A stretch of 64,000 bases of DNA. It comes from Gammaproteobacteria bacterium LSUCC0112. Its GTDB lineage: Bacteria; Pseudomonadota; Gammaproteobacteria; Pseudomonadales; Pseudohongiellaceae. Below the pieces are notes generated by a model. The model made no database searches. It worked only from the letters and a program-made list of their open reading frames with translations, and had not been told where the DNA came from. Shown here in pieces: positions 45,266-55,432 of this stretch (positions are counted from its first letter, which is position 1; every line of letters starts with the position of its first letter). The DNA lies in contig SPIB01000002.1 of NCBI GenBank assembly GCA_004535785.1, positions 448,174-512,173 on the forward strand, written 5' to 3'. Made by a program: the position numbers and the translations under genes.

Positions 45266-47476
45266 CTACAAACTTGCAAAAGCCTCTATCACAATCGCCG
45301 GGGTTAGCAGTTGTGGCAGAATTTCGGGTGCTGCCTGCGGATCGGCCGGATACAAAATGTACAAGGGCACGCTCGGTCTGTTGAACTCATCAAGCACCCG
45401 ACTGATTTCGGGATCCTGATTGGTCCAATCCCCTTTCATGTAGGTGATACCGTATTCCTTCATGGCATTTTGAACGCGCGCAGTGCTCAGTGTTGTTTGT
45501 TCATTGGCGAGGCAGGTAATACACCAGGCAGCGGTCATATTCACCAGTACCGGCGTGCCCGCGGCGCGCAATTCCTCAACGCGCTGAGCGGAAAAAACCT
45601 CGTATTCAGCAGACGTTTCTTCATCAGGATTGCCCGCAACACCAGCATTGCGAGTATCAAGAAACGGCATTTGCAACACTGACAAAGCAGTCAGCACCAG
45701 AACGACACTGACAACCCGGTTAAGCAGCCGCCAATTTGTCGAGCTGGACGTTGATTTTTGCAACAGCCAGAGCGCCATGGCCAACAGCAATGCCGCGGAC
45801 GCGACAGCAATCATGCCATTCACGCCTGTTTGCATGCCCAGCACCCACAGCAACCAAAGCGCTGCGGCGTACAAGGGAAACGCCATAAACTCTTTGAAGT
45901 TCACCATCCAGGGACCCGGTCTTGGCATATGTTTGATCAGGGCCGGGCTGAACGTCAGCAGCAGGAAAGGTAACGCCATACCGAGGCCTAGAAAAGCAAA
46001 CACCAACATGGCGACTACCCAGGATTGGGATAATGCAAAACCCAGTGCAACCCCCATAAATGGCGCGGTACAGGGACTGGCAACAACCGTGGCCAGTACC
46101 CCGGTGAAAAACGACGATGAATACCCGCCGCTTTGAGTCAGACCACTCCCTACGCCCATCAGTCGCGTACCAAATTCGTACACGCCGGACAGGCTCAGTC
46201 CCATCACAAAAAAGATAAATACCAGTACTGAAACAAACCAGGGCGATTGTAACTGGAACGCCCAACCGACCGCTTCACCGCCCGCCCGTAATGCCAACAG
46301 CACCGACGCCAGAATCAGAAATGCCATAACTACACCGGCAGTGTAGGCTAGCCCATGCGTCTTGTACTCCGAGGCACTGGCGCCAATCTTGGATGTCAGA
46401 CTCATGGCTTTGATCGACAACACCGGGAAAACACAAGGCATCAGATTCAGGATCAAACCGCCTGCAAGCGCTGACAACAAGATGACAATCAAACTTTGAT
46501 TTCCTTGACCGGCCCCGGCGAGTTGTCCACCCTGCTGCTCAGCTGCAACTGCGGCGATTGCAGCAATACCTTGCACATCTGCTACTTGAGCATTAACTAC
46601 ATAACTCTTTACTGAACCGTCGCTTGTCTGTACTGCCAGCAATCCAGCGACTTGTGTTAAGTCGGTCAGCATTCTTCGTGGTTGCCCATGTGTAATCTGA
46701 ACCACACCGGGATAAATGGTCACATCTCTTAATGGACCCGGATCCAGAATCCGGCGTTGTTCTGGATAAAACCAGGCCTCCGTAACACCCTCAAAGACCC
46801 GCTCATTGGATGTAAACGAAAAGCTGATGCGGTCACCTGCCACGGCAAACAGGGCGTCAAGTGTGTGATTGGAAATTGGCAAGCTTTCCCGCGTCTGCGC
46901 GATGGCGTCGCTCCAATCGGGGTTGGCGCGAGAAGCACCGGATTCAACTGGCAGATCGAGGGAGACGGTTGCGTCACCGATCAAACATATCTGATCACAG
47001 ACTTGCCATTCTACGTGCGCCGACGCAGTGAAGCGTTCAGCATCAAGACTTGCTGGCACCTCGATCGGCACCAACAATAGTACTTCACTCTTGTATGAGA
47101 ACGTAACAAGATCAGTGCCCTGAAATACAAGCCACTCAGGGGTCGGCCAATGGATGTCACCCGCCACTGCACCCTCAGGCAGTGTCCATTCGTGGATCAT
47201 GGTGGCATCACCGCTGTCACCTGGCCACTTTGAGTAGGTATGCCACCCCTCCGAAGGATCTAGCCTGATGGCTGTCCAAAGTGTTTGCCCCGGAACAACA
47301 TTCAGTGATTCAGACACCAGTTCGACTTCAATCTCTTCCCCATAAAACACATCGGCCTGTGCGCCAAAAGTCATCACTAACCCTGACAATATGGCACCGA
47401 TGGATTTAACACAATTCTTCAGGAAGCGGTGGCGTGCCCCCGGAATTGAGATGTTCTGAAAAAAGTGATCCTGCAT
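45266..47476 (-). CDS. DsbD/ScsB-like thiol:disulfide interchange protein
   Basis: A 736-residue membrane reductase passing electrons from cytosolic thioredoxin to the periplasm. After a long leader/signal (about 1-42) comes a DsbD-N-like periplasmic domain (GQTLWTAIRLDPSEGWHTYSKWPGDSG; a Cys pair in WQVCDQICLIGD), then a CcdA-type membrane block (about 330-620) with paired cysteines NLMPCVFPVLSIK and ASPCTAPFMG, and a C-terminal thioredoxin domain with AAWCITCLANE. Length and N-terminal type point to the longer ScsB-like group rather than enteric DsbD. GGGGAG precedes the ATG. It may keep DsbC (52202) reduced. Confidence 0.85.
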   Translation of the reverse strand: MQDHFFQNISIPGARHRFLKNCVKSIGAILSGLVMTFGAQADVFYGEEIEVELVSESLNVVPGQTLWTAIRLDPSEGWHTYSKWPGDSGDATMIHEWTLPEGAVAGDIHWPTPEWLVFQGTDLVTFSYKSEVLLLVPIEVPASLDAERFTASAHVEWQVCDQICLIGDATVSLDLPVESGASRANPDWSDAIAQTRESLPISNHTLDALFAVAGDRISFSFTSNERVFEGVTEAWFYPEQRRILDPGPLRDVTIYPGVVQITHGQPRRMLTDLTQVAGLLAVQTSDGSVKSYVVNAQVADVQGIAAIAAVAAEQQGGQLAGAGQGNQSLIVILLSALAGGLILNLMPCVFPVLSIKAMSLTSKIGASASEYKTHGLAYTAGVVMAFLILASVLLALRAGGEAVGWAFQLQSPWFVSVLVFIFFVMGLSLSGVYEFGTRLMGVGSGLTQSGGYSSSFFTGVLATVVASPCTAPFMGVALGFALSQSWVVAMLVFAFLGLGMALPFLLLTFSPALIKHMPRPGPWMVNFKEFMAFPLYAAALWLLWVLGMQTGVNGMIAVASAALLLAMALWLLQKSTSSSTNWRLLNRVVSVVLVLTALSVLQMPFLDTRNAGVAGNPDEETSAEYEVFSAQRVEELRAAGTPVLVNMTAAWCITCLANEQTTLSTARVQNAMKEYGITYMKGDWTNQDPEISRVLDEFNRPSVPLYILYPADPQAAPEILPQLLTPAIVIEAFASL

Positions 47477-47596
47477 CTGGTCTCCCCATCAACTGGAATT
47501 CTATGAATTTTTCTTAGTTATCAATTTCTTGTTTGCATCGATTGTAGCGCTTTGATATCTCTGATAACAGGCCATATTGTGATAAAAAGTAACGCT

Positions 47597-49354
47597 TTAA
47601 ACGGACTCAAAATACTCGACCATCAGTTGCAACATCTGCTGTCCACGATAATCATTGATATCCATCTTATAGACCAGTCTAACGCGCGAGTTGTGTGCAA
47701 CATCCATTTTCTCCGCAGAAACATTAAACATAATCGCATCGATCGCGAGTTTTTGTCCGGGCGGCGATACCACAAATTTGAGATGCTTATTGCCTAGCAC
47801 TCTGACAGACAGACAATCAAAAATCCCTTCGAACAACGGCTCCGGAAACCCTTGACCCCAGGGGCCTGCGTCACGGATCAATCGGGCTGTATTGATGCTC
47901 AGCGCCTGAACAGGCAGTTCACCATCAGTCAGCAGTCTTTTTTGAAGCATTGACTCATCAAGGTGGCGTGATACAGCCCTCTCAAAGGCCTGTTTGAATT
48001 CTGGCAGTCGTTCACGCTCCAGACTCAAACCGGCGGCCATGGCATGCCCGCCAAACTTGTTTATCAGACCGGGATTCTGACTGGCTATTTCATCGAGCAC
48101 ATCACGAATATGTAACCCGGTAACGGAGCGGGCTGAGCCTTTGATCTCGGTGCCAGGTTGTCCGTCTGTGTTGGCATCTGCAAATACGATTACTGGCCGG
48201 TAATAGAGCTCTTTGACACGCGCCGCAACGATCCCCACCACACCTTGGTGCCACGTCGCGTCGTACAAACACAAACCTGCGGGCAGTTGCGCCAGATCGC
48301 CTGACGCGAATGGCAAAAGATTTGCCTGCATTGCTTCAAGCACATGCAGTGCTTGTGTTTTCATCTCTGACTCGATGCGCTTTCGTTCTTCGTTTATTGA
48401 ATCGAGTCTGACCGCCAGATCACGCGCGAGGTTGGCATCATCAGCAAGCAAACAGGCAATTCCCAGCGACATATCTTCGAGTCGTCCTGCAGCATTCAGC
48501 CTTGGGCCAACCGTGAAACCCAGATCAGATGCGACCAGTGAAGCTGGTGAACGCCGCCCTACCTCGAGTAATGCCAGAATGCCGGGACATGCCCGCCCCT
48601 GTCGAATGCGCCGCAAGCCCTCGTTGACCAGAATGCGGTTGTTTTGATCCAGCGGGACCAGATCAGCCACCGTTCCGAGTGCCACAAGATCAAGCAAATC
48701 AGCCAGTTTTGGCTCTGGTACCTGCTGCGTCTCAAACCAGCCCTGTAAACGCAGATGAGCTCTGAGAGCCAACATGAGATAAAACACCACGCCGACACCT
48801 GCCAGTGCCTTACTGGCAAACCTGCAGTTGCTCTGATTTGGATTCACAATGGCATCAGCTTCAGGCAATTCTGCACTGGGCAGGTGATGATCTGTAATCA
48901 GCACTTTGATGCCAAGCTCACGTGCCGCTAGAACGCCCTCATGGCTCGAGATGCCATTATCAACCGTGATAATCAAGTCCGGTTGACGAGTATGCGCCAT
49001 GGCGACAATGGCCGGACTCAGGCCATAACCATATGTGAATCGATCAGGAACAATATAATCAACAGACTGAAATCCCATAGATTTCAGTGCGCGTAATGCC
49101 AATGCGCAACTGGTGGCACCATCGGCATCAAAGTCAGACACCACCAGAATTCGTGCCTGCTGTTGCAAAAGGGCCCACAGCAAATCGACGGCTTGGTCGA
49201 TACCTTGTAAACCCGAAGGCGGCAACATGGCTGATGTTGCCAGATCCAACTGCGCCCGATCATCGATGTGACGAGCCGCATATAGCCGAGCTAGCAAGGG
49301 ATCAAGCCCTGACAGCCCGGGGGTCGTTGGCACGGTGCGTTGTTGAATCAGCAC
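47597..49354 (-). CDS. recJ: Single-strand 5'-3' exonuclease RecJ
   Basis: A 585-residue DHH-family nuclease acting in recombination and mismatch repair. Metal motifs: VVSDFDADGATSCALAL, LIITVDNGISSHEG, LITDHHLPSAELPEADAIVNP and the DHHA1-type GGHAMAAGLSLER. The start is GTG at 49354 with GGAG nine bases upstream. The gene follows thrC after 25 bases, so the order hom-thrC-recJ is one probable transcript. Confidence 0.95.
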   Translation of the reverse strand: MLIQQRTVPTTPGLSGLDPLLARLYAARHIDDRAQLDLATSAMLPPSGLQGIDQAVDLLWALLQQQARILVVSDFDADGATSCALALRALKSMGFQSVDYIVPDRFTYGYGLSPAIVAMAHTRQPDLIITVDNGISSHEGVLAARELGIKVLITDHHLPSAELPEADAIVNPNQSNCRFASKALAGVGVVFYLMLALRAHLRLQGWFETQQVPEPKLADLLDLVALGTVADLVPLDQNNRILVNEGLRRIRQGRACPGILALLEVGRRSPASLVASDLGFTVGPRLNAAGRLEDMSLGIACLLADDANLARDLAVRLDSINEERKRIESEMKTQALHVLEAMQANLLPFASGDLAQLPAGLCLYDATWHQGVVGIVAARVKELYYRPVIVFADANTDGQPGTEIKGSARSVTGLHIRDVLDEIASQNPGLINKFGGHAMAAGLSLERERLPEFKQAFERAVSRHLDESMLQKRLLTDGELPVQALSINTARLIRDAGPWGQGFPEPLFEGIFDCLSVRVLGNKHLKFVVSPPGQKLAIDAIMFNVSAEKMDVAHNSRVRLVYKMDINDYRGQQMLQLMVEYFESV

Positions 49355-49379
49355 GAAAGACGACTCCGGGGGCTGTGGA

Positions 49380-50768
49380 TCAGAGTTTGGAACGCAGGTA
49401 ACGCGTTACCTCGTCGACGCTGTTATCAAGGACATCATATCGTTCCTCACGTTCAAACAGGTCTTGCAGATGCGCAGGCAATGCCGGGCTTTCCAGCCCG
49501 GCTCGTGTCACTGCATCAGCAAATTTAACCGGATGGGCAGTCGCGAGGGTGATCATTGGCACCGAGACATCCTGATTGCAGACGCGAGCGGCCTCTATCC
49601 CTACTGCAGTGTGCGGATCGACCAGAAATCCAGTGCGCGTGTGAACATCGGCAATGACGGCACAGGTTGTTTCATCATCTACGCCCAGACTCGAAAAAAG
49701 TTCGCGCGCTTTGTTCCAGCGGTTGATCTCAAGGTGCAGGGGTTGCTTACCCAGTCCGGTCACAAAAGCTGTCACTGCACTAGCATCTCTATCAAATAAA
49801 TCAAAAAGATAGCGCTCAAAGTTGCTGGAAACCATGATGTCCATGCTGGGCGAAAGCGTTGGTTGAAGTTCCCCAAGCGAGTATTCATTGTTGCTGATCA
49901 GGCGATGCAGGATGTCGTTGCCGTTAGTTGCAATAATCAGTTGATTGATTGGCAGCCCCATGCATCGGGCCAGGTAACCGGCATAAATATCACCAAAATT
50001 ACCGGTAGGCACAGAAAAAGACACCGGACGAAGTGGCCCGCCCAGATTCAGCGATGCATAGAAATAATAGACAATCTGAGCCATGATTCTGGCCCAGTTA
50101 ATCGAATTGACGGCCACCAGCTGCCTGTCTTCAGGCAGGAATGACTGATCACCAAACGCTGATTTGACAATACGCTGACAGTCATCAAAATTGCCGCGCA
50201 CCGCAATATTGTGCACATTGTCACCCGGCACAGTTGTCATTTGTCGGCGCTGCACTTCTGAAACCCGTTGATAGGGATGCAGAATAAACAGGTCGATATT
50301 TTTGCAATGGCGGCAACCTTCCAACGCTGCAGAACCCGTGTCACCGGAGGTCGCCCCTAATACGGCCACTTTTTTGTTGTCCCGAACAAGCACGTAGTCC
50401 AACAAACGTCCTAGCAATTGCAGTGCAAAGTCCTTGAATGCCAGTGTTGGGCCGCAGTACAGCTCAAGTACCCATTCGTTGACACCCAGCATGCGTAATG
50501 GTGCAACCGCAGGATGAGAAAAGTCCTTGTAACTGTCAGCCAGAATGGACTGCAGAATATCATCAGGAATTTCACCATCTACAAAAGGTTTGATGATTCT
50601 GAAGGCGAGTTGATCGTAGGGCAAACCTTGCCATTCGCTTATTTCTTGCTGTGAAAATGTTGGCAGGGTTTCCGGTACGTATAACCCGCCATCCGGCGCC
50701 AGACCGGTTAACAGTACCTGTTCAAAATTACAGACCGGAGACCGACCGCGCGTGCTGATGTATTTCAT
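49380..50768 (-). CDS. thrC: Threonine synthase
   Basis: A 462-residue PLP enzyme converting O-phosphohomoserine to threonine. PLP lysine lies in CGPTLAFKDFALQLLG, the phosphate loop in LGATSGDTGSAALEGCR; the N-terminal MKYISTRG and PEDRQLVAVNSINWARIMAQ are family marks for the long enterobacterial/pseudomonad type. GAGGG precedes the ATG. It follows hom after nine bases. Confidence 0.96.
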   Translation of the reverse strand: MKYISTRGRSPVCNFEQVLLTGLAPDGGLYVPETLPTFSQQEISEWQGLPYDQLAFRIIKPFVDGEIPDDILQSILADSYKDFSHPAVAPLRMLGVNEWVLELYCGPTLAFKDFALQLLGRLLDYVLVRDNKKVAVLGATSGDTGSAALEGCRHCKNIDLFILHPYQRVSEVQRRQMTTVPGDNVHNIAVRGNFDDCQRIVKSAFGDQSFLPEDRQLVAVNSINWARIMAQIVYYFYASLNLGGPLRPVSFSVPTGNFGDIYAGYLARCMGLPINQLIIATNGNDILHRLISNNEYSLGELQPTLSPSMDIMVSSNFERYLFDLFDRDASAVTAFVTGLGKQPLHLEINRWNKARELFSSLGVDDETTCAVIADVHTRTGFLVDPHTAVGIEAARVCNQDVSVPMITLATAHPVKFADAVTRAGLESPALPAHLQDLFEREERYDVLDNSVDEVTRYLRSKL

Positions 50769-50777
50769 GGATTTCCC

Positions 50778-52121
50778 TCAGACTCGCTCGTCATCAAACA
50801 ATTCGACACGGATTCGAGTCACCTCACCAGCAACTTCGTCCAGACTTTCAATAGCAGCAATGGCCACGTTCATGGTCTTTTCCAGAATGCGACTGGTCAG
50901 AATCACCATAGGGACAAAACCCTTTTCAAGGTCGGGACCATGAGGTTCTTTCTGGATAACAGCTTCGATATTGATGCCGAAGTTGGTCAAGACCTGTGAG
51001 ATTTTAGCCATCACACCAACGCGATCGCGTGCAGGTATGCGCAAGTAATATTCAGATTCGATGTCTTCGATATTCAAAATATCGATGTCACTGCGTAAAT
51101 TGCTGAATGCCAGTGGTGGCACAACCGACACGTTGCGGTCATCACGTCCGGCTCTTGCGATGTCGATAATGTCTGCAACAACAGACGAAGCTGTGGCCGC
51201 GGCGCCTGCACCGGCACCGTAATACAGGGTACTACCGGCAGAGTCCCCTTTCACAACCACCGCGTTCATGACACCGTTAACATTTGCGATCAACTGTCGC
51301 TCTGAAATCAATGTCGGGTGCACACGCAACTCAATACCTTTGGTGGTAATACGTGTAATGCCCAGATGCTTGATTCGATATCCGAGTTCTGCAGCAAATG
51401 CCATATCCGCAGTTGTGACTTTGCTGATGCCTTCGGTATAAATACGATCAAACTTCAGCGCGATGCCAAATGCGTTGGCCGCCAGAATAGTTAATTTGTG
51501 CGCAGCATCAATGCCTTCCACATCTAAGGTAGGGTCAGCCTCTGCGTAACCAAGTGCTTGCGCTTCTTTGAGCACCTCGGGGAAGTTACGTTTCCGTTCC
51601 GCCATTTCGGTCAGAATATAGTTGCTGGTGCCATTGATAATGCCCGCCAGCCAGTGAATGGAGTTTGCTGACAGACCTTCGCGCAAGGCTTTAATAATCG
51701 GGATACCACCTGCAACAGCGCTTTCATAAGCAACCACCACGCCGTTTTGGCGGGCAGCTTCAAATATAACGTTGCCATGTACCGCAATCAGCGCTTTGTT
51801 AGCGGTGACCACGTGTTTGCCATTTTTAATGGCCAACATGACCAACTCAAACGCAGGTTCGTAACCACCAATGAGTTCGACCAGAATGTCCACATCCGGA
51901 TCACGTGCAACGTCAAACACATCCTGACTGACTCTGATTCCCTGCTCCAGCCATGCTGGATCAGGTCGCCGGGTTGCGACGTGAACAATCTCAAGCGTCA
52001 TGCCTACCCGGCGAGTGATCTCTGCCTGTTTACTCCCTAGCAGGTGCATCGTGCCGCCACCTACCGTACCCACTCCACATAAACCTATTCGCAGACGCTG
52101 CTTTTCACTTTCCTGACTCAC
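50778..52121 (-). CDS. hom: Homoserine dehydrogenase
   Basis: A 447-residue monofunctional homoserine dehydrogenase with NAD-binding start IGLCGVGTVGGGTMHLL, catalytic region INGTSNYILTEMAERKRNF..AQALGYAEADPTLDVEGIDAAHKL, and a C-terminal ACT domain (about 360-447; YYLRIPARDRVGVMAKISQVLTNFGINIEAVIQ) for threonine feedback. The start is GTG at 52121 with GAGGAAAAC directly before it. With lysC elsewhere in the window and thrC just downstream it completes aspartate-to-threonine flow except for asd and thrB. Confidence 0.96.
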   Translation of the reverse strand: MSQESEKQRLRIGLCGVGTVGGGTMHLLGSKQAEITRRVGMTLEIVHVATRRPDPAWLEQGIRVSQDVFDVARDPDVDILVELIGGYEPAFELVMLAIKNGKHVVTANKALIAVHGNVIFEAARQNGVVVAYESAVAGGIPIIKALREGLSANSIHWLAGIINGTSNYILTEMAERKRNFPEVLKEAQALGYAEADPTLDVEGIDAAHKLTILAANAFGIALKFDRIYTEGISKVTTADMAFAAELGYRIKHLGITRITTKGIELRVHPTLISERQLIANVNGVMNAVVVKGDSAGSTLYYGAGAGAAATASSVVADIIDIARAGRDDRNVSVVPPLAFSNLRSDIDILNIEDIESEYYLRIPARDRVGVMAKISQVLTNFGINIEAVIQKEPHGPDLEKGFVPMVILTSRILEKTMNVAIAAIESLDEVAGEVTRIRVELFDDERV

Positions 52122-52201
52122 GTTTTCCTCACACTCGCTTATTTGGGCAGCATCTGTTTGCCATCTGCGCCTTTCATTATTTTTTGAACAGTTATAACTT
52201 T

Positions 52202-52969
52202 TTACTGGCCAAGTACCAATGCGCTCAGGCGATCCACTTCCATATAGCCCGGCACCAGCGTGCCATCCGGCAGAATGATCGCGGGAGTGCCGGTGATGCC
52301 TATTCGGTTACCCAGTGCATGATGATTCAATACGGTATTCTGACACTCGCGATCCGGCAGGTTCTGGCCATTTTTTGCTTGTGTCAGCGCAACCTTTCGA
52401 TCTGGCGCGCACCAGACTGAGATCATTTTTGGATAGGCGGTTGACTCTGCACCACCACGAGGATAGGCCATGTATCTGACTGCGATGCCGCGCTCATTGA
52501 TCGCTTCAATATCATGGTGCAAACGACGGCAATACGTACAATCGACGTCAGTAAACACGGTAATTGTTGCCTGAGGGTTTTCAGGACTGAAGACAATCAT
52601 TTGTTCTTCAGGCACGCCGGCGATCCATTCCTTGACTTGCACCTGGCGCGTCTGGGCAGTCAAATTCATCAGACCTTGTGCCTGAGTCATGTAAAGCTCA
52701 CCGGTAATCAAAAACTGACCGGTGCGATCACTCAGCAATATCTCCCCGGAGCTCATAATCAGTTCATACAGCCCAGGCATGCGCGTTTCACGCACTTCCT
52801 GAACCTGCAACTGGCCTTGCGTCACAGCACCGAGGCTGGTGTTGATAGCATTGCGCAGCGTTTGTTCCCATTCAGGCGCGTCTGCAGCATGTGTCATAAC
52901 AGAAGCGAAGCTGAATGCTGCCACCAAACCCAACTTTCTAAACCACACAGACAATTGAGCGCTGCTCAT
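52202..52969 (-). CDS. dsbC: Thiol:disulfide interchange protein DsbC
   Basis: A 255-residue periplasmic disulfide isomerase. A signal peptide (about 1-28 from ATG 52969, ending THAADA) precedes a dimerisation domain with LYELIMSSGEILLSDRTGQFLITGELY, and a thioredoxin-fold domain with active site VDCTYCRRLH and the cis-Pro loop GITGTPAIILPDG; a structural Cys pair is in SVWCAPDRK and RECQNTVLNH. GGAGG is nine bases before this ATG, and an upstream TTG start is rejected. Downstream is hom. Confidence 0.94.
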   Translation of the reverse strand: MSSAQLSVWFRKLGLVAAFSFASVMTHAADAPEWEQTLRNAINTSLGAVTQGQLQVQEVRETRMPGLYELIMSSGEILLSDRTGQFLITGELYMTQAQGLMNLTAQTRQVQVKEWIAGVPEEQMIVFSPENPQATITVFTDVDCTYCRRLHHDIEAINERGIAVRYMAYPRGGAESTAYPKMISVWCAPDRKVALTQAKNGQNLPDRECQNTVLNHHALGNRIGITGTPAIILPDGTLVPGYMEVDRLSALVLGQ

Positions 52970-53035
52970 TTTGCTTCGCCTCCAAAACCAATTGATTAAT
53001 GACAAGGACCGACTTTACCACGAGCGGGCATCGTA

Positions 53036-53066
53036 CCAAAAAAAAAGGGGCCGAAGCCCCTTTTTC
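53036..53066 (-). terminator. Intrinsic terminator of the rpsP-rimM-trmD-rplS operon
   Basis: AAAAAGGGGC-CGAA-GCCCCTTTTT is a perfect 10-bp stem with a tetraloop; on the minus strand it is followed by a run of T. It lies 76 bases after the rplS stop. Confidence 0.92.
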
Positions 53067-53141
53067 TGCAGATCATCACATCTGATCCATGCGCAACGAC
53101 AACGTCGACAAGCGCAATAATGCAACGTCTGCCAGACCGAA

Positions 53142-53507
53142 TCAGCTGACTTTCTTTTCCAGCTTTTCGGTGATACGGGCTGCACGACCAGACAGGTCAC
53201 GCAGGTAGTACAGTTTAGCTTGACGCACATCGCCGCGACGCTTCAGCGTGATGCTGTCGATCATGGTGCTGTGAGTCTGGAAAGTACGCTCAACACCCAC
53301 GCCGTGGGAGATTTTACGCACGGTAAAGGCAGAGTTCAGGCCGCGGTTGCGGATACCAATGACCACACCTTCAAACGCCTGCAGACGCTCACGGTCACCT
53401 TCCTTGATTTTTACTTGTACGACCACAGTGTCGCCCGGGCTGAATTCCGGCACTTCTCTGGTCATCTGCTGGCTTTCCACCAATTCTATGTTCTTGCTGT
53501 CACTCAT
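53142..53507 (-). CDS. rplS: 50S ribosomal protein L19
   Basis: A 121-residue ribosomal protein at the subunit interface. Sequence [46 protein letters not shown] and [24 protein letters not shown] is canonical. The ATG at 53507 has GGGAG seven bases before it; an upstream in-frame extension overlapping trmD is rejected. Last gene of the rpsP operon. Confidence 0.97.
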   Translation of the reverse strand: MSDSKNIELVESQQMTREVPEFSPGDTVVVQVKIKEGDRERLQAFEGVVIGIRNRGLNSAFTVRKISHGVGVERTFQTHSTMIDSITLKRRGDVRQAKLYYLRDLSGRAARITEKLEKKVS

Positions 53508-53577
53508 CGCCGTACTCCCGGTTATGGATACCCTTAACACCTGATTTACCAGTCTCAATGATTGAAACTGCGTTTGC

Positions 53578-54357
53578 TCAGGTCGGCCAGGTACCGTATT
53601 CACTGATAAATTCTTTCAGAAGCGACTGTTCTTGCTCGTTGAGGATCTGTTGATCCAGCAAATCAGGTCGCTTCAACCATGTTTGTCCCAGTCGCTGTTT
53701 TAATTGCCAGCGCCGTATCTGTTGATGGTTGCCTCCCGTCAGCACCTCTGGCACCAACTGCCCGGCAAACTCCTGCGGGCGTGTGTATCGGGGACAATCC
53801 AACAACCTTAATCCTGTATTACTATCGGCAAATGAATCCAATCCTGCCGACTCTTCGTGTCCGAGGGCTCCCGGCTGATAGCGGATGATGGCATCCAGCA
53901 TCACCATCGCGGCTAGCTCCCCTCCACTGAGAACGTAGTCTCCGATTGACCACTCCTCATCGATCTCTGCCCTGAGCACTCTCTCGTCAATACCTTGGTA
54001 TCGTCCGCAAACAAGTACCAGGTTCCGCCGCTGCGCAAGCATTTCCACACCTTGCTGATCCAGCCGACGACCTTGTGGTGACAAATAAATCACCGTCGGC
54101 GTCGCGTCATTCCATGCCTTTGCTTGTGTGATTGCATCACACAGAGGACCGGTTTTCATCAACATACCGGCGCCACCGCCAAATGGCTTGTCGTCTACTG
54201 TCCGGTGCTTGTCCAACGCAAATTCACGTGGGCTCCAGCAAGCGACTTCGACCAAACCGGTTTTACAGGCTCTGCCTGTTACCCCGTACGATGTTACTGC
54301 CGTAAACATCTCTGGAAACAGCGTCACGATGCCTACCTGCATGCGGCTAGCCGACAT
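53578..54357 (-). CDS. trmD: tRNA (guanine-N1)-methyltransferase TrmD
   Basis: A 259-residue SPOUT methyltransferase modifying G37 of tRNAs. Trefoil-knot motifs [31 protein letters not shown] and [15 protein letters not shown] are clear; the C-terminal domain holds [10 protein letters not shown] and YTRPQEFAG. Several in-frame starts exist (GTG 54411, ATG 54384, 54357, 54342). ATG 54357 is chosen because GGAG lies eight bases before it and the length then fits the family (about 250). Confidence 0.93.
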   Translation of the reverse strand: MSASRMQVGIVTLFPEMFTAVTSYGVTGRACKTGLVEVACWSPREFALDKHRTVDDKPFGGGAGMLMKTGPLCDAITQAKAWNDATPTVIYLSPQGRRLDQQGVEMLAQRRNLVLVCGRYQGIDERVLRAEIDEEWSIGDYVLSGGELAAMVMLDAIIRYQPGALGHEESAGLDSFADSNTGLRLLDCPRYTRPQEFAGQLVPEVLTGGNHQQIRRWQLKQRLGQTWLKRPDLLDQQILNEQEQSLLKEFISEYGTWPT

Positions 54358-54411
54358 GCTCGCGTCTCCAGTTTCTTCGTTCATCGCCCCCGTTCCAGCG
54401 TTGTGAAGCAC

Positions 54412-54987
54412 TTAGATCAGGTAATCGGCTTCCCAATCAACTTTGACACTGTCGCTGTCCGGATCGACTTCAACGATGACTTGATCAGGTAACCACGGTA
54501 TCAGGCGCTGATGCTTGTCGACACTCCCCTCACAGGGCTTTACAACCATCACATCATTCGCACCTGTTTCCATCAAACAGTCAATTCTGCCCAGCAATTG
54601 GCCGGCAATATTGATAACCTGCAAACCCGCCAACTGGTGCCAGTAATAATCACCCGCATCGAGCCTGGGCAAGTCTGACAATGGCACCATCAAATCCATA
54701 CCAGTTATCTGTCTGATGTCCTCCGGGGTATCAAAACCCACCAGATGTGCAATCAGACCTTTACCGTGCGGCTTACCGTCGTCCATCTCCAGCGCTTTCA
54801 ACACGCCGTTCAAGCTTCCGGTAAACAGCTTATACGAGAGAATATTTTCTCTGGGCTGCGTGTGAGAGACGAGTTTAAACCAGCCTTTCACACCATAGGG
54901 CGAACCTATTCTACCCAAGCTGACGAGCTCCGGCGTTTTTTCGACACTGGACCGGGAAACGCCCGAAGTTGGACTCAATCGAGCCAA
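54412..54987 (-). CDS. rimM: Ribosome maturation factor RimM
   Basis: A 191-residue 30S assembly factor that binds S19: N-terminal RimM beta-barrel (ELVSLGRIGSPYGVKGWFKLVSHTQP) and C-terminal PRC-barrel (DYYWHQLAGLQVINIAGQLLGRIDCLMETGANDVMVVKP). No ATG exists in the N-terminal region; a TTG at 54987 with AGGA about ten bases upstream is the best start, another TTG at 54978 is possible. It starts 18 bases after the rpsP stop and in the same frame. Confidence 0.93.
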   Translation of the reverse strand: MARLSPTSGVSRSSVEKTPELVSLGRIGSPYGVKGWFKLVSHTQPRENILSYKLFTGSLNGVLKALEMDDGKPHGKGLIAHLVGFDTPEDIRQITGMDLMVPLSDLPRLDAGDYYWHQLAGLQVINIAGQLLGRIDCLMETGANDVMVVKPCEGSVDKHQRLIPWLPDQVIVEVDPDSDSVKVDWEADYLI

Positions 54988-55005
54988 GTCAGCTACGTCC
55001 TGAAA

Positions 55006-55266
55006 TCAAGCTTGAGTCGTCGCAGCAGTTGCTGCTTCTTTGATCAATGCTGCAACGCGTTCACTCGGCTGTGCGCCTTGTGTTGACCAGTAGCTTACGC
55101 GATCCAGATCAATACGCAGACGTTCTTCTTTACCACGCGCTACCGGGTTAAAAAAACCGACTCGCTCGATGAAGCGTCCGTCACGCGCATTGCGCGAATC
55201 GGAGACTGTAATATGGTAAAAGGGCTTTTTCTTGGCGCCGCCGCGAGCCAATCGGATTGTGACCAT
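55006..55266 (-). CDS. rpsP: 30S ribosomal protein S16
   Basis: An 86-residue small-subunit protein with the family's [41 protein letters not shown] start and [22 protein letters not shown] end. It opens the rpsP-rimM-trmD-rplS operon; a likely -10 (TAGAAT) is at 55339-55344. AGGAATAGT stands before the ATG. Confidence 0.97.
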   Translation of the reverse strand: MVTIRLARGGAKKKPFYHITVSDSRNARDGRFIERVGFFNPVARGKEERLRIDLDRVSYWSTQGAQPSERVAALIKEAATAATTQA

Positions 55267-55338
55267 AGACTACTATTCCTGAAGTTATCTTCGTACGAAA
55301 AAAGATTAATTCCGACACAGTGCCGGAAAAAGTGCAGC

Positions 55339-55344
55339 ATTCTA
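55339..55344 (-). promoter_or_regulatory. Candidate -10 box of the rpsP operon
   Basis: The minus strand reads GGCTTAGAATGCTGC, with TAGAAT as a -10 about 73 bases before the rpsP ATG. The -35 (TTCCCA) is poor, so the assignment is tentative. Confidence 0.4.
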
Positions 55345-55432
55345 AGCCAAACATCCGCTTGTGGGAAGATTTCTTTGTGCTTTTTCAATAAATAACACAC
55401 TACATCCTGTGTTTAGCCAGCAAAAGACGCCA

